Source of the DNA: CAWAYR01 sp050250875
Lineage (GTDB): Bacteria; Acidobacteriota; Vicinamibacteria; Vicinamibacterales; UBA2999
Direction: 5' to 3'
Assembly: GCA_050250875.1 (NCBI GenBank)
Contig: JBFWNV010000002.1
Span: forward strand, 434,001 to 498,000
Length of the DNA: 64,000 nt
Positions within the stretch are counted from its first letter, which is position 1. Every line of letters starts with the position of its first letter. Below are positions 51,934 through 60,900 of the stretch, in pieces. Made by a program: the position numbers and the translations under genes. Under the pieces are notes generated by a model, which was not told where the DNA came from, searched no databases, and was given only the letters and a program-made list of their open reading frames with translations.

Positions 51934-52295
51934 GAGTCGCGGCCGGCGGCGAAGATCTCGTCTTCGTCGATGGTGCCGTAGGCCTCGTGGATGCGGACGA
52001 CGAGCGCCAGGCCGAGGGCCAGGGTGGCCACGCCGACGACGATGGCCGTGAGGATCAGCACGTGGGGCAGCGGGTTGGAATAGACGGTCCAGGCCGGGTC
52101 GACGATCGGCGCGGTGCCGCCCTCGATCTTGCCGGGCGCGATGTAGAGCAGGTAGACCGAGGTCTGGAACAGCGACAGCCCGATCAGCTTCTTGATCATG
52201 TTGCCGCGGGCGATCACGACGTAGAGCCCGGCGACCATCAGGAAGATGGTGACCAGGTAGTTGTAGGTGGCGACGAACGACTCGATCGCGCTCAC
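51930..52295 (-). CDS. mnhC: Na+/H+ antiporter subunit MnhC/MrpC (NuoK-like)
   Basis: A 121-residue, three-helix membrane protein homologous to NuoK of complex I. Characteristic segments: NYLVTIFLMVAGLYVVIARGN, IKKLIGLSLFQTSVYLLYIA and DPLPH-like SNPLPHVLILTAIVVGVATLALG. GTG start at 52295 overlaps the upstream MnhB-like stop as GTGA. An acidic C-terminal tail (YGTIDEDEIFAAG) is typical of MnhC. Confidence 0.9.
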   Translation of the reverse strand: MSAIESFVATYNYLVTIFLMVAGLYVVIARGNMIKKLIGLSLFQTSVYLLYIAPGKIEGGTAPIVDPAWTVYSNPLPHVLILTAIVVGVATLALGLALVVRIHEAYGTIDEDEIFAAGRDS

Positions 52296-52711
52296 GACCG
52301 CCCCCGCCTGGCGAAGGCGTAGAAGATGGCCACCATGGTGGCGGCCACGGTGACCAGCACGCCGGTCTCGATCCACAGGATGCCGCGGGCGTGGCCGGCG
52401 GCCGGCTCGGCGGCTAGCACGCCGTAGTCGAGGAACGGGCGTCCGGCGAAGAGCGCCGGCACCCCCGCCGACAGGTAGATCAGCACCCCGGCGGGAATCA
52501 GCCGCTCGACCCAGCGGAGCGGCACGGCCCGCTCCGCCGCCGCCATGCCGAAGACGACGGTATAGAGGATCACCGCGGCGGCGACGATCACGCCGGCCTG
52601 GAAGCCGCCGCCCGGACCGTACTCGCCGTGGAACTGCACGTACAAGGCGAACAGCAGGATGAACGGCAGCACCAGCTTGGTGCCGATGCGCAGCAGCAGA
52701 TCGAGTTTCAC
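52292..52711 (-). CDS. mnhB: Na+/H+ antiporter subunit MnhB/MrpB
   Basis: A 139-residue, four-helix protein with the MnhB signature GEYGPGGGFQAGVIVAAAVIL near 29-49, plus RLIPAGVLIYLSAGVPALFAG. MrpB is a small core subunit of the Mrp complex. GTG start at 52711 overlaps the preceding gene as GTGA. Confidence 0.9.
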   Translation of the reverse strand: MKLDLLLRIGTKLVLPFILLFALYVQFHGEYGPGGGFQAGVIVAAAVILYTVVFGMAAAERAVPLRWVERLIPAGVLIYLSAGVPALFAGRPFLDYGVLAAEPAAGHARGILWIETGVLVTVAATMVAIFYAFARRGRS

Positions 52712-53235
52712 GCCCGCCGCCTCAACAGCAACAGCACGCCGATGCCGGCGGTGAAGATCACCGTCGTCTCGCCCAGCGTGTCGTAGCCGCGGTAGTCCGA
52801 GAGCACCGCCGTCACGACGTTCGGGGCATGGGTCTCGGCCTCGGCGGTGGCCAGGTAGCGATCGGCGACGTGCCGGTGGATCGGCGCATCGGCGGTCCCG
52901 AAGGGCGGCAGCGTGTGCGTCCCCCACACCAGGCCGGCACCGACCACCACGGCCAGCGCCAGCGGCAGACCCGGACTGTGTTTGGGACGGTACTCGTCGG
53001 CGTCGGTCAGGTACAGCGTGGCCAGCAGCACGACGGTCGACACGCCCGCCCCCACCGAGGCCTCCGTCATCGCGACGTCCACCGCGTCGAGCAGCACCAG
53101 CACGATGGCCATCAAAAAGCTGTAGCCGCCGGCCAGCACCACCACGCCGAACAGGTTGCGCTGGCGGATGATGGCGACGGTCACCACCGCCAGCAGCGTG
53201 AGCAGCACCATGACGACGAGGGTGGACATCGACAT
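52708..53235 (-). CDS. Stand-alone MbhD-MbhE-type subunit (equivalent to MrpA C-terminus)
   Basis: A 175-residue membrane protein in two parts. Residues 1-80 are MbhD/DUF4040-like (IRQRNLFGVVVLAGGYSFLM, DAVDVAMTEASVGAGVSTVV). Residues 95-175 are MbhE-like (NVVTAVLSDYRGYDTLGETTVIFTA). In classical Mrp operons these two modules are the C-terminal part of the large MrpA protein; here they are a separate gene, and no MrpA-type fusion exists in the cluster. The ATG at 53235 is used because GGGA lies about 6 nt upstream. Overlaps mnhB by GTGA. Confidence 0.82.
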   Translation of the reverse strand: MSMSTLVVMVLLTLLAVVTVAIIRQRNLFGVVVLAGGYSFLMAIVLVLLDAVDVAMTEASVGAGVSTVVLLATLYLTDADEYRPKHSPGLPLALAVVVGAGLVWGTHTLPPFGTADAPIHRHVADRYLATAEAETHAPNVVTAVLSDYRGYDTLGETTVIFTAGIGVLLLLRRRA

Positions 53236-53247
53236 CGCCGTTCCCGT

Positions 53248-53580
53248 TCAGCCGTCGAGCCGGCCGCGTCGATCGTCGTGCAGCAGCGGCGCCACGCCGG
53301 CGTGCAATGCGGCCTGCGCCAGGGCGTGGGAGACGACCGGCCCGGTGAAGAAGATGAGCAGCAGCAGGAACAGCAGCTTCAGCGTGACCAGGCTGGCGCC
53401 GGCCTGCAGCATCAACCCGGCCACGACCAGACCGGTGCCCAGCGTGTCGATGACACTGGCGGCGTGCATGCGCGTGAACAGGTCGGGCATGCGCAGCATG
53501 CCGGTGGCGCCGACGACCAGGAAGCCGCCCCCGGTGGCCAGCAGCACCCAGCTCGCCGCGTCGACCAGCACGGCGATCAC
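53248..53580 (-). CDS. mnhG: Na+/H+ antiporter subunit MnhG/MrpG
   Basis: A 110-residue, three-helix protein with the MnhG signature GATGMLRMPDLFTRMHAASV and DTLGTGLVVAG, and FFTGPVVSHALAQAAL near the end. GTG start at 53580 overlaps mnhF by GTGA. Ends 12 nt before the MbhD-E-type gene. Confidence 0.9.
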   Translation of the reverse strand: MIAVLVDAASWVLLATGGGFLVVGATGMLRMPDLFTRMHAASVIDTLGTGLVVAGLMLQAGASLVTLKLLFLLLLIFFTGPVVSHALAQAALHAGVAPLLHDDRRGRLDG

Positions 53581-53855
53581 GGCGCCGGCTCCTCGGCGTC
53601 GTGGGCCAGATCGCCGTGGCGGAAGAACTTCAGCACCGCCAGCGTCGAAATCAGGTTCAACAGCCCGTAGGTGAGGGCAATGTCGAGCCACTCCGGCCGG
53701 CCGGTCAGGAAGCCGAGCACCGCGACCAGCAGCACCACGAGCGTGCCGGCCGAGTTGCAGGCCATCACCCGATCGAAGACGGTCGGGCCGCGAACGGCGC
53801 GGACGACGACCAGGGTGAGGGCGACGACCACCGCGGCGGTGGCAGCCGAGAACAT
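53577..53855 (-). CDS. mnhF: Na+/H+ antiporter subunit MnhF/MrpF
   Basis: A 92-residue, three-helix protein with the MnhF motif VRGPTVFDRVMACNSAGTLVV and WLDIALTYGLLNLISTLAVLK. The start ATG at 53855 overlaps the mnhE stop by one base. Confidence 0.9.
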   Translation of the reverse strand: MFSAATAAVVVALTLVVVRAVRGPTVFDRVMACNSAGTLVVLLVAVLGFLTGRPEWLDIALTYGLLNLISTLAVLKFFRHGDLAHDAEEPAP

Positions 53856-54328
53856 CAGGCGCCTCCTTCGTAGCGCGACACCCGGGCGTCCATGACGCCG
53901 GCTTCGAGGTCGGCCGCGCCGTCGCGCACCAGCGCGTGCACCGTGAGGCGCTGGCCGCGGACGTCGGTCGTGATCGTGCCGGGCGTGAGCGTGATCGAGT
54001 TGGCGTAGGTGGCCACCCCCACCGAGGTGCGCTGGCTCGCGTGCACCGTCGTCATCGTCGGCGAGATCGGCAGCGACGGCGTGACGATCACCCGAGACAC
54101 GGTCCACGCCGATTTGGCGATCTCCACGACGAGCCAGCCGACGTAGCCCGGTGCCCGCGCCAGCAGGTCGAGCGGCAGGGCTTCGCGGTCGGCGATGCGC
54201 AGACGCGCTGCCGCCGCCGCGCAGGCCACCGATGCGACGGCGCCGGCGCCGACGAGGAACGGCGTGTAGTGACCCGACAGCGCGAGCCAGAACGCGAACA
54301 GGAAGAGCGCGAGGCCGGCGTGCTGCAT
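53855..54328 (-). CDS. mnhE: Na+/H+ antiporter subunit MnhE/MrpE
   Basis: A 157-residue protein with two N-terminal helices (LALFLFAFWLALSGHYTPFLVGAG and PGYVGWLVVEIAKSAWTV) and a cytosolic beta domain containing TYANSITLTPGTITTDV, the MnhE signature, ending with LTVHALVRD. It opens the ten-gene operon E-F-G-(MbhD-E)-B-C-D-D'-small-D''. A TATAGT on the minus strand at 54390-54395 is a possible -10, which would give a ~55-nt leader. Confidence 0.9.
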   Translation of the reverse strand: MQHAGLALFLFAFWLALSGHYTPFLVGAGAVASVACAAAAARLRIADREALPLDLLARAPGYVGWLVVEIAKSAWTVSRVIVTPSLPISPTMTTVHASQRTSVGVATYANSITLTPGTITTDVRGQRLTVHALVRDGAADLEAGVMDARVSRYEGGA

Positions 54329-54389
54329 GTCAGTCCGGCGGCGCCACGGCCGCGGCGGCGCCGCTCACCCGGCACCGCGGTGTCCCCGC

Positions 54390-54395
54390 ACTATA
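54390..54395 (-). promoter_or_regulatory. Possible -10 (TATAGT) of the Mrp-like operon
   Basis: The only AT-rich hexamer in the 108-nt gap upstream of mnhE on its strand. No convincing -35 is visible, so this is tentative. Confidence 0.25.
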
Positions 54396-54436
54396 TCGCG
54401 CCGGCCGGCCGCCGCGACGAGCGATCGACGGCGTAA

Positions 54437-55789
54437 TCACGCGGCGCGGGTCTGGAAGAACTCCCGCTTCAGTCGCAGCAGCAGCGGAATCGACGCCAGC
54501 ACCGACACCAGGTTCGGCAACGCCATCAGGCCGTTGAGGGTGTCGGCGATGTCCCACACCAGGTGCAGCGAGCCGATCGCGCCGAGGTAGATGAACACCA
54601 GCCACAGCACGCGGTAGGGGGCGGCGGCCCTGGTGCCGAACAGGTAGACGATGCCGGTCTCGCCGTAGTAGCTCCAGCCGATCAGCGTCGAAAAGGCGAA
54701 CAGCAGCAGGCTGGTCGTGACCACGATGTTGCCGGCGGTTCCGGGCAGTCCGAGCGAGAACGCCTCCCCGGCCAGCGCGGCGCCGGTGGCGCCGCTCGCC
54801 CACACGCCGGTGGACAGGATGACCATGCCGGTGATCGTGCACACCAGGATCGTGTCGACGAACACCTCGAAGATGCCGTACAGCCCCTGCCGCACCGGGT
54901 GGTCGGTGCGCGCCGCCGCGTGCACCATCGGCGCGCTGCCCAGGCCCGCTTCGTTCGAGAACAAACCGCGCGCCACCCCGTAGCGCAGCGCCATCATGAC
55001 GGTCGCCCCGGCGAAGCCGCCGGTGGCCGCCGCACCCGAGAAGGCGCTCTCGAACACCAGGGCGATCGCGCCCGGCACTTCGCCGGCGAAGCGCAGCAGG
55101 ATCACCAGCCCGCCGCCCAGATACAGCAGCGCCATGAACGGCACCAGAATCTCGGTGACCTCGCCGATGCGCTTGATGCCGCCGAGGATGACCACGGCGG
55201 TGAGCGCGACCATGACCAGGCCGGTGATCGACGGCGACACCCCGAAGGTGGCGCGCAGGCTGTCGGCCACCGAGTTGGCCTGCACCATGTTGCCGATGCC
55301 GAACGCCGCCAGCGACACCAGCCCGGCGAACACCGCCCCCAGCCACGGCAGGCCGAGGCCGTTGCGCAGCGTGTACATCGCCCCGCCGCGCATGGTCCCG
55401 GTGGCGTCGGCTTCGCGGTAGTGCATGGCGATGACGATCTCGCAGAACTTCGTGCACATGCCGAGCAGGCCCGACACCCACAGCCAGAACATCGCGCCCG
55501 GTCCGCCGATCGAGATGGCGGTGGCGACGCCGGCGATGTTGCCGACACCGACGGTCGAGGCCAGGGCGGTGGCGACGGCCTGGAAGGGCGAGACGCTGCC
55601 GGGCTCGGCCGACTTCTTCTGGCGCAGCTTGCCCAGCACTTCGCCCAGGGCGAAGCCGAGGTAGCGGAACTGGACGGCGCCGGTGAGGATGCTGAGCAGG
55701 ACGCCCGTGCCGAGGAGCAGGACGATCATCGGCCAGCCCCACACGTAGCCGTTCAGCCAGCTGTTCGCTGCCGCAATCTGGTCCACCAT
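54437..55789 (-). CDS. Sodium:alanine/glycine symporter family (AGCS) protein
   Basis: A 450-residue inner-membrane transporter with about 11 helices. AGCS landmarks: GVLLSILTGAVQFRYLG near 30, ATALASTVGVGNIAGVATAI near 73, GLFSNEAGLGSAPMVHAAA near 275 and GWSYYGETGIVYLFG near 372. These carriers import small neutral amino acids with Na+. GAGGAGG lies 11 nt before the ATG. Na+ dependence fits the adjacent Na+/H+ antiporter operon, which would maintain the sodium gradient. Confidence 0.9.
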   Translation of the reverse strand: MVDQIAAANSWLNGYVWGWPMIVLLLGTGVLLSILTGAVQFRYLGFALGEVLGKLRQKKSAEPGSVSPFQAVATALASTVGVGNIAGVATAISIGGPGAMFWLWVSGLLGMCTKFCEIVIAMHYREADATGTMRGGAMYTLRNGLGLPWLGAVFAGLVSLAAFGIGNMVQANSVADSLRATFGVSPSITGLVMVALTAVVILGGIKRIGEVTEILVPFMALLYLGGGLVILLRFAGEVPGAIALVFESAFSGAAATGGFAGATVMMALRYGVARGLFSNEAGLGSAPMVHAAARTDHPVRQGLYGIFEVFVDTILVCTITGMVILSTGVWASGATGAALAGEAFSLGLPGTAGNIVVTTSLLLFAFSTLIGWSYYGETGIVYLFGTRAAAPYRVLWLVFIYLGAIGSLHLVWDIADTLNGLMALPNLVSVLASIPLLLRLKREFFQTRAA

Positions 55790-55838
55790 CGCGTCGTCAC
55801 CCTCCTCGGTCGAGCCGAGCCAGCTTACGTCGCGGCGC

Positions 55839-55844
55839 TACAAT
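55839..55844 (+). promoter_or_regulatory. Possible -10 (TACAAT) of the selenoprotein gene
   Basis: TACAAT on the plus strand in the divergent gap, 63 nt before the chosen ATG at 55908. A TTG at 55857 in the same frame is an alternative start closer to it. Confidence 0.3.
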
Positions 55845-55907
55845 TGGCGAGCGGAATTGGCGCCGTCCGTCGCGTGGCGACGCGTGGCTCGACCGCCCCG
55901 CCGTCTC

Positions 55908-56645
55908 ATGCGTGCGCCCCTCGCGGACCTGCCGCTCTCCTACCGGCTGTTCCTCGCCACCTACCGCTGGCGGCGCGCCGAGGCCGTGCCGGTGGCGACG
56001 CTCCGTTCGCCGCTCACCCGCTGTCGTGTCGCGCTGGTCACCACCGCCGGCCTGGTCGCGCGCGGCGACCGGCCGTTCGACCTGCAGGTTCGCGGCGGCG
56101 ACTGGTCGTGGCGAGTCATCGTATCCGGCGCCCATCCGCAGACGCTGATCAGCCATCACCGCAGCGACGCGTTCGACCGCGCCCCCCTGGCCGCCGATGT
56201 CAACGTCGCCTTTCCGCTCGACGTCCTCAAGATGCTGGTCGCCACCGGCGAGATCGGCGACGTGGCGCCACGCCACCTGTCGTTCATGGGCTCGATCACC
56301 GCGCCAGCCCGGCTGGTGCGCGAGTCGGCGCCGGCGGCGGCGGAACTGCTGGTCGCCGATCGGGTGGACGCCGCGCTGCTGGTGCCGGTTTGACCGATGT
56401 GCCACCAGACCGTGAGTCTGGTCCAGACCGAACTGGAACGCCGCGGCATCGTCACGGCGTCGCTGTCGGTGCTCCCCGACATCACCGCCCGATTGGCGCC
56501 ACCGCGGGCCCTGGCCGTCGAGGCGCCGCTGGGCGCGCCGGTCGGCCCGCCCAACGACCGCGAGCGGCAGCTCGACACGCTCAGGCGGATGCTGGCGCTG
56601 CTGCCGCGACAGGACCTGCCGGTACTCGAACGCGCGCCGGGCTGA
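55908..56645 (+). CDS. Selenoprotein: GrdB/PrdB-like reductase-family protein with in-frame UGA (Sec162)
   Basis: Reading through the TGA at 56391-56393 gives a 245-residue protein of the glycine/sarcosine/betaine/D-proline reductase selenoprotein B family. The N-terminal part has LADLPLSYR, RVALVTTAGLVARGDRPFDL, SHHRSDAFDR, DVNVAFPLDVLKMLVATGEI and HLSFMGSI. The segment before the TGA (VDAALLVPV) continues in the same frame as P-M-C-H-Q-T-V-S-L-V and ends with PPRALAVEAPLGAP and PND, both the expected continuation of the family. The TGA thus becomes selenocysteine in a U-P-M-C (UxxC) redox motif. A hairpin at 56404-56422 fits a SECIS. The reaction is unknown: relatives reduce glycine, betaine, sarcosine or proline, but no partner subunits or thioredoxin genes are next to it. 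selA/B/C/D are not in the window. Confidence 0.82.
56391..56422 (+). promoter_or_regulatory. Selenocysteine UGA codon and putative SECIS hairpin
   Basis: The TGA at 56391-56393 is followed after 10 nt by a perfect 7-bp stem, ACCAGAC (56404-56410) paired with GTCTGGT (56416-56422), closing a 5-nt loop CGTGA that contains GU. Bacterial SECIS elements recognised by SelB lie directly downstream of the UGA inside the coding region, with an apical loop roughly 16-22 nt away and an essential GU; the loop centre here is 20 nt away. There is no bulged U in the stem as in E. coli fdhF. Confidence 0.7.
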
Positions 56646-56648
56646 CGC

Positions 56649-57974
56649 TCACACCGGGCCGACCTCCACCTGCACGACCCACGGCGCCAGCCCCTGGCCG
56701 GCAAACCAGCGGCGGTCTTCGTGGATGAGATCGATCTCGAACTCGTAGTGTCCGGGCGTGTCCGGCATCACCAGCGGCACGCGGATGTCGTGGGTGGTGC
56801 CGGGCAGCACGAAGCGGCCGAGCGGCGTGCGCGGGTGTTCGAACGCCACGAGCGCACGCGTGGCTCCGTCGCGGCCGTACAGGTGATAACTCAGCCGCAC
56901 CGGCATCTGGCCGTCGCTGCTCCACGCCCGCGGCGAGTCGTTGGTCACGCGAATCGGCACCTCGACCCGGGCGCCGGCCGGCACCGGCCCGGGCAGGGCC
57001 GGCGGGCCGGCGAGGCGGCCGCGGTAATAGCCGGCGAACAGCTCCGCCTCGGCGTCGGCCGTGGAGAGCGTCCGCGCCGTCCCGTCGGTCCGCTTGCGGT
57101 AGACGGCGTTGTAGGCGTGGCCGATGAGAAACGTCTCCAGCTCGAGCCCGGCCTGCACGAACCAGCGGTGCCACTCCTCGAGGCGGTAGACGTTCTCGTT
57201 GATGCCGGCTTCGATCTGCGCGACGCCGAACGCCTGCCGCACCTCCTGCAGGAACCAGTACGGCTCCACCACGCACCAGCGCCCGCCGGGGCGGAGCGCG
57301 CCGGCCAGCGTGCCGATGAGCGCCTCGATGCGATGGGTGTGGTGCAGCGCGTTGAAGGCGGTGACGACGTCGAACGCCCCCGGCCGGAACGCCGGCAGGT
57401 GCATGTCGACGTTGACGACGCCGTAGGCCGGCCCGCGCCGCCGCAGCAGCCGCGACGCAACGAGGTGGTCGTTGATGTCGATGCCGACCGGCCGCCAGCC
57501 GGCGGCGGCGAGGCGGGCCGTGGACCACGTCAGATCGGCGCCGACGTCGAGCACGCGGCCGCCGTCGGCCGGCCCCAGCGCCGACATCACGTAGTCGAAC
57601 ACCGCGGCGAAGCTGGCGACGTTACGGAAGTAGTCGTGCTCGCGGAAGTAGGCGGAGCCGTCGTCGTAAGGCAGCGAGGCGAACGCGTCGCCGAGCGGCC
57701 CGTCGTCGGCGAGCAGCGCCGCCAGCGAGAAGCCGCCGGGCGTCCCGGCCGCGGCCGCCTCCATCTCGCGTACGGCGGCGCGCTCACGCGTGACGGCCGG
57801 GTCCTCGTCCGCGCCCCGCACCTGCGGAATGCCGTCGTGCACGGGCACGACGGCGCCGCAGCGCCGGCAGCCCAGCGCGTCGGCGGCGGCCGTATAGTCC
57901 GTCGCCCCGCAGCGCAGGCAGCGGAGCAGCGTCGCGAGGTCGGCCAGGATCGGATCGATGGCGTCGCCCGGCAC
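56649..57974 (-). CDS. SAM-dependent methyltransferase with zinc ribbon and C-terminal beta domain
   Basis: A 441-residue protein in three parts. A Trm112-like zinc ribbon has C19-x2-C22 and C36-x2-C39. A class I methyltransferase domain (about 100-290) has RVLDVGADLTWSTARLAAAG, WRPVGIDIND and VVTAFNALHHTHR. A C-terminal Ig-like domain (about 345-441) reads VEVPIRVTNDSPRAW, VRLSYHLYG and GHYEFEIDLIHEDRRWFAGQG. This last domain occurs at the ends of many polysaccharide-related glycosyl- and methyltransferases, so a glycan substrate is likely. GTG start overlaps the upstream stop by one base (TAGTG). It converges on the selenoprotein gene, 3 nt apart. Confidence 0.78.
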   Translation of the reverse strand: MPGDAIDPILADLATLLRCLRCGATDYTAAADALGCRRCGAVVPVHDGIPQVRGADEDPAVTRERAAVREMEAAAAGTPGGFSLAALLADDGPLGDAFASLPYDDGSAYFREHDYFRNVASFAAVFDYVMSALGPADGGRVLDVGADLTWSTARLAAAGWRPVGIDINDHLVASRLLRRRGPAYGVVNVDMHLPAFRPGAFDVVTAFNALHHTHRIEALIGTLAGALRPGGRWCVVEPYWFLQEVRQAFGVAQIEAGINENVYRLEEWHRWFVQAGLELETFLIGHAYNAVYRKRTDGTARTLSTADAEAELFAGYYRGRLAGPPALPGPVPAGARVEVPIRVTNDSPRAWSSDGQMPVRLSYHLYGRDGATRALVAFEHPRTPLGRFVLPGTTHDIRVPLVMPDTPGHYEFEIDLIHEDRRWFAGQGLAPWVVQVEVGPV

Positions 57975-60900
57975 TACTTCACGGGCGTGAAGATCACGCC
58001 CGCCGCCAGCAGGTCGCGCACCAGGTCCGGCACCCGCCGGCCGGCGGCCGTCGCCTCGTCCACCAGCCGCGGCAGCGCCGTCCGCACCTCGCGAATCTGG
58101 GCGGTCTGCGTCGCCGTCGGCGCCGAGGTCGAGCCCATCACGGCGTTCTTGAGCTGCCCGACCCGGCCGCGCAGGTTCTCGGGGTTGCCGAAACCGCCGC
58201 CGCCGCCCAGGCCGAGGCGCCGCCGCAGGCGTTCGAGATCCGCCGACAGCGCGTCCATCGCCTTCTTCGGCCCGTCGGGCACGGCGGCGCCGCGCGTCTG
58301 CTGCTGCAGCAGCGTCAGCTGCGCGCTGGCGTTCTGGACGATCTCGGCGGCGCGGTTGGCGTCGGCCTGCAGGTCGTGCAGGCCCACGGCGGCGTCGAAC
58401 CACAGCCGCCGGTCGGCGTCGGTGATGGTGATCTGGCTGTCGCCGCGCACGGCGACGTTCACCGTCTGGACGTCCTTGCCGTCGACGCGCAATGTCGCCC
58501 GGTAGGTGCCCGGCAGCACGAACGGGCCGTTGTTGTTGCCGGCGCCGAATCCCCCGCCGCCGCCGGCCGGCGCCCCGTTGGGCGGCGGTGGCAACGGGCG
58601 CAGCGGCTGCACCCGCAGGTCCCACTTCACGATCTGCAGGCCGGCCGTGTTGCGGTCGCGCATCGCCTCGCCCGAGATCTCGCGCACCTGCTGGCTGCCG
58701 TCGCGGATCACCCAGCTCACCTCTCTGGCGTCGGCGGCGAGGCGATAGGCCAGCGTCGCTCCGGGCGCCGGGTTGAGGCCGAGGAACTGACGATCGCCTT
58801 CGAAGCCTTTCATCCTGTCGTTGGCGGCGTTGAACGCCGTCGCCGGTTCCGGCTCGAACGCGAAGGTGCCGGCGGCCTCGGCCTTGGCCCACTGCTGGAT
58901 GATGCCGAGGTCGTCGAGGATCCACAGACCGCGGGCGTGCGTGGCCAGAATCAGGTCGTTGTCGCGCGGATGGACCTTCATCTCGTAGATCGGCGTCGTC
59001 GGCAGGTTGGCCTTGAGACGGGTCCACAGCCCGCCGCGGTTGTGCGAGAGCCACAGGCCCGTCTCGGTGCCCAGGTAGAGCAGGTCGGCGTTCTTCGGGT
59101 CCTCGAGAATCGTCCGCACCACTTCGCCCTTGGGCAGGTTGCCGGCGATCGAGCGCGCCGTCGCGCCGAAGTCGGTGGTCACGAACGCATACGTGCCGTA
59201 GTCGCCGCCGCGATGGCCGTCGAAGGTGATGTAGGCGGTGCCGTCGGCGTGCTGCGAGGGCACGACGTCCGACACGTAGGTCCACTTGGGCACGCCGCTG
59301 AAGGTGGCCGTGACGTTGGCCCAGGTCCTGCCGCCGTCGCGGGTCACGCTGACGACGCCGTCGTCGGTGCCGGTCCAGATCACCCCGGCGCGACGCGCCG
59401 ACTCTTCGAGGGTGACGATGGTGCCCCAGGTGGTGACGCCGTCGTTCTTCGCCACCCGCACCTCCTTGTCGTTCACGCTCATGATCGACAAGGTCTCGCG
59501 GTTGGTGTTGGTGGACAGGTCGGGGCTGATCGGCGCGTAGGAGCGACCGCGGTCGGACGACTTCATCAGCATCTGCGCGCCGACGTAGATGGTGGACGGG
59601 TCGTGCGGCGAGAGCTGCATCGCCGTGTCCCAGTTGTAGCGGAACTGGCTCGGCTCGCCCTCCCTGGCCTCGAGCGGCTCGGGGCGCACCACCGTGCGTT
59701 CGTTGGTGGCGCGATCGACGCGGCTCATCCGCCCGTCCTGCGACTCGGCGTAGACGATGCGCGGGTCGGTCGGGTCCATCAGCGGCTGGAAGCCGTCACC
59801 GCCCTGCACCACGTACCAGTCGTCGTTGGCGATGCCCGAGTTGGTGCGCACGGCGCTCGGCCCGCACCAGGTGTTGTTGTCCTGCAGCCCGGCGCAGACG
59901 TGATACGGCGACTGCATGTCGAAGGCGACGTGGTAGGCCTGGGCCAGCACCAGGTTCGGCAGGTAGACCCAGGTGGCGGAGCGGTCGTAGGAGAGGCTGA
60001 CGCCGCCGTCGCCGCCGAGGATCAGGTGCTTCGGGTTGGTCGGGTTGATCCACATGGCGTGGAAGTCGACGTGGATGCGCGCCGCGCCGTCGTTGCGGAA
60101 GGTGCGGCCGCCGTCGTCGGAGACGTGCAGCTGCACGCCGAGCACGTAGATGCGCGAGTCGGTCCGCGGGTCGATGCGGATCTGGCTGAAGTACATCGGC
60201 CGCGGGTTGACGCTGCTCAGCTTGCGCCAGCTGGCGCCGCCGTCGTCGGTGCGGTAGACACCGCTCTCGGTCGGATGCTCGACGCGGGCGTAGAGCACGT
60301 TGGGGTTGGCACGGTAGATGTCCATGCCGATGCGGCCCTTGGGGCCGGCCGGGATGCCCTGCTCGATCTTCGTCCACGTCTCGCCGGCGTCCATCGACTT
60401 CCAGATGCCGCTGCCGGCGCCGCCGCCGTTCATGCCCCACTGCGCCCGCCGCCGCTGGTAGGTGGCGGCGTAGAGCACCTTGTTGTTGCCCGGATCCATC
60501 ACCAGCTCGGTGGCGCCGGTGTCGTCGTCGACGTGCAGCGTGCGCTTCCAGGTCAGCCCGCCGTCGCTGGTCTTGTAGACGCCGCGCTCGCCGCCGGCGG
60601 CCCACAGGTCGCCGAGAGCGGCGACGTGGACGACGTTGAAGTCCACGGGATCGACGATCACGCGCGCGATCTGTTTCGACGCGCGCAGGCCCATGTTCTT
60701 CCAGGTCAGTCCGCCGTCGGTGGACTTGTAGATGCCGTCGCCCCACGACGACGACTGGCGGTTGTTGTTCTCGCCGGTGCCGACCCACACCAGATTGGCG
60801 TCGGTGGGCGCGATGGCGATGTCGCCCACCGACGAGCTGCCCTCGTGATCGAAGACCGGCGTGAAGGTGGTGCCGTTGTTGACCGTCTTGTGGACGCCGC

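Noticed and set aside
56397..56645. A separate 82-residue gene after the TGA
   Set aside because: It is in frame with the upstream gene, starts 3 nt after the TGA, has no ribosome binding site, and continues the same protein family.
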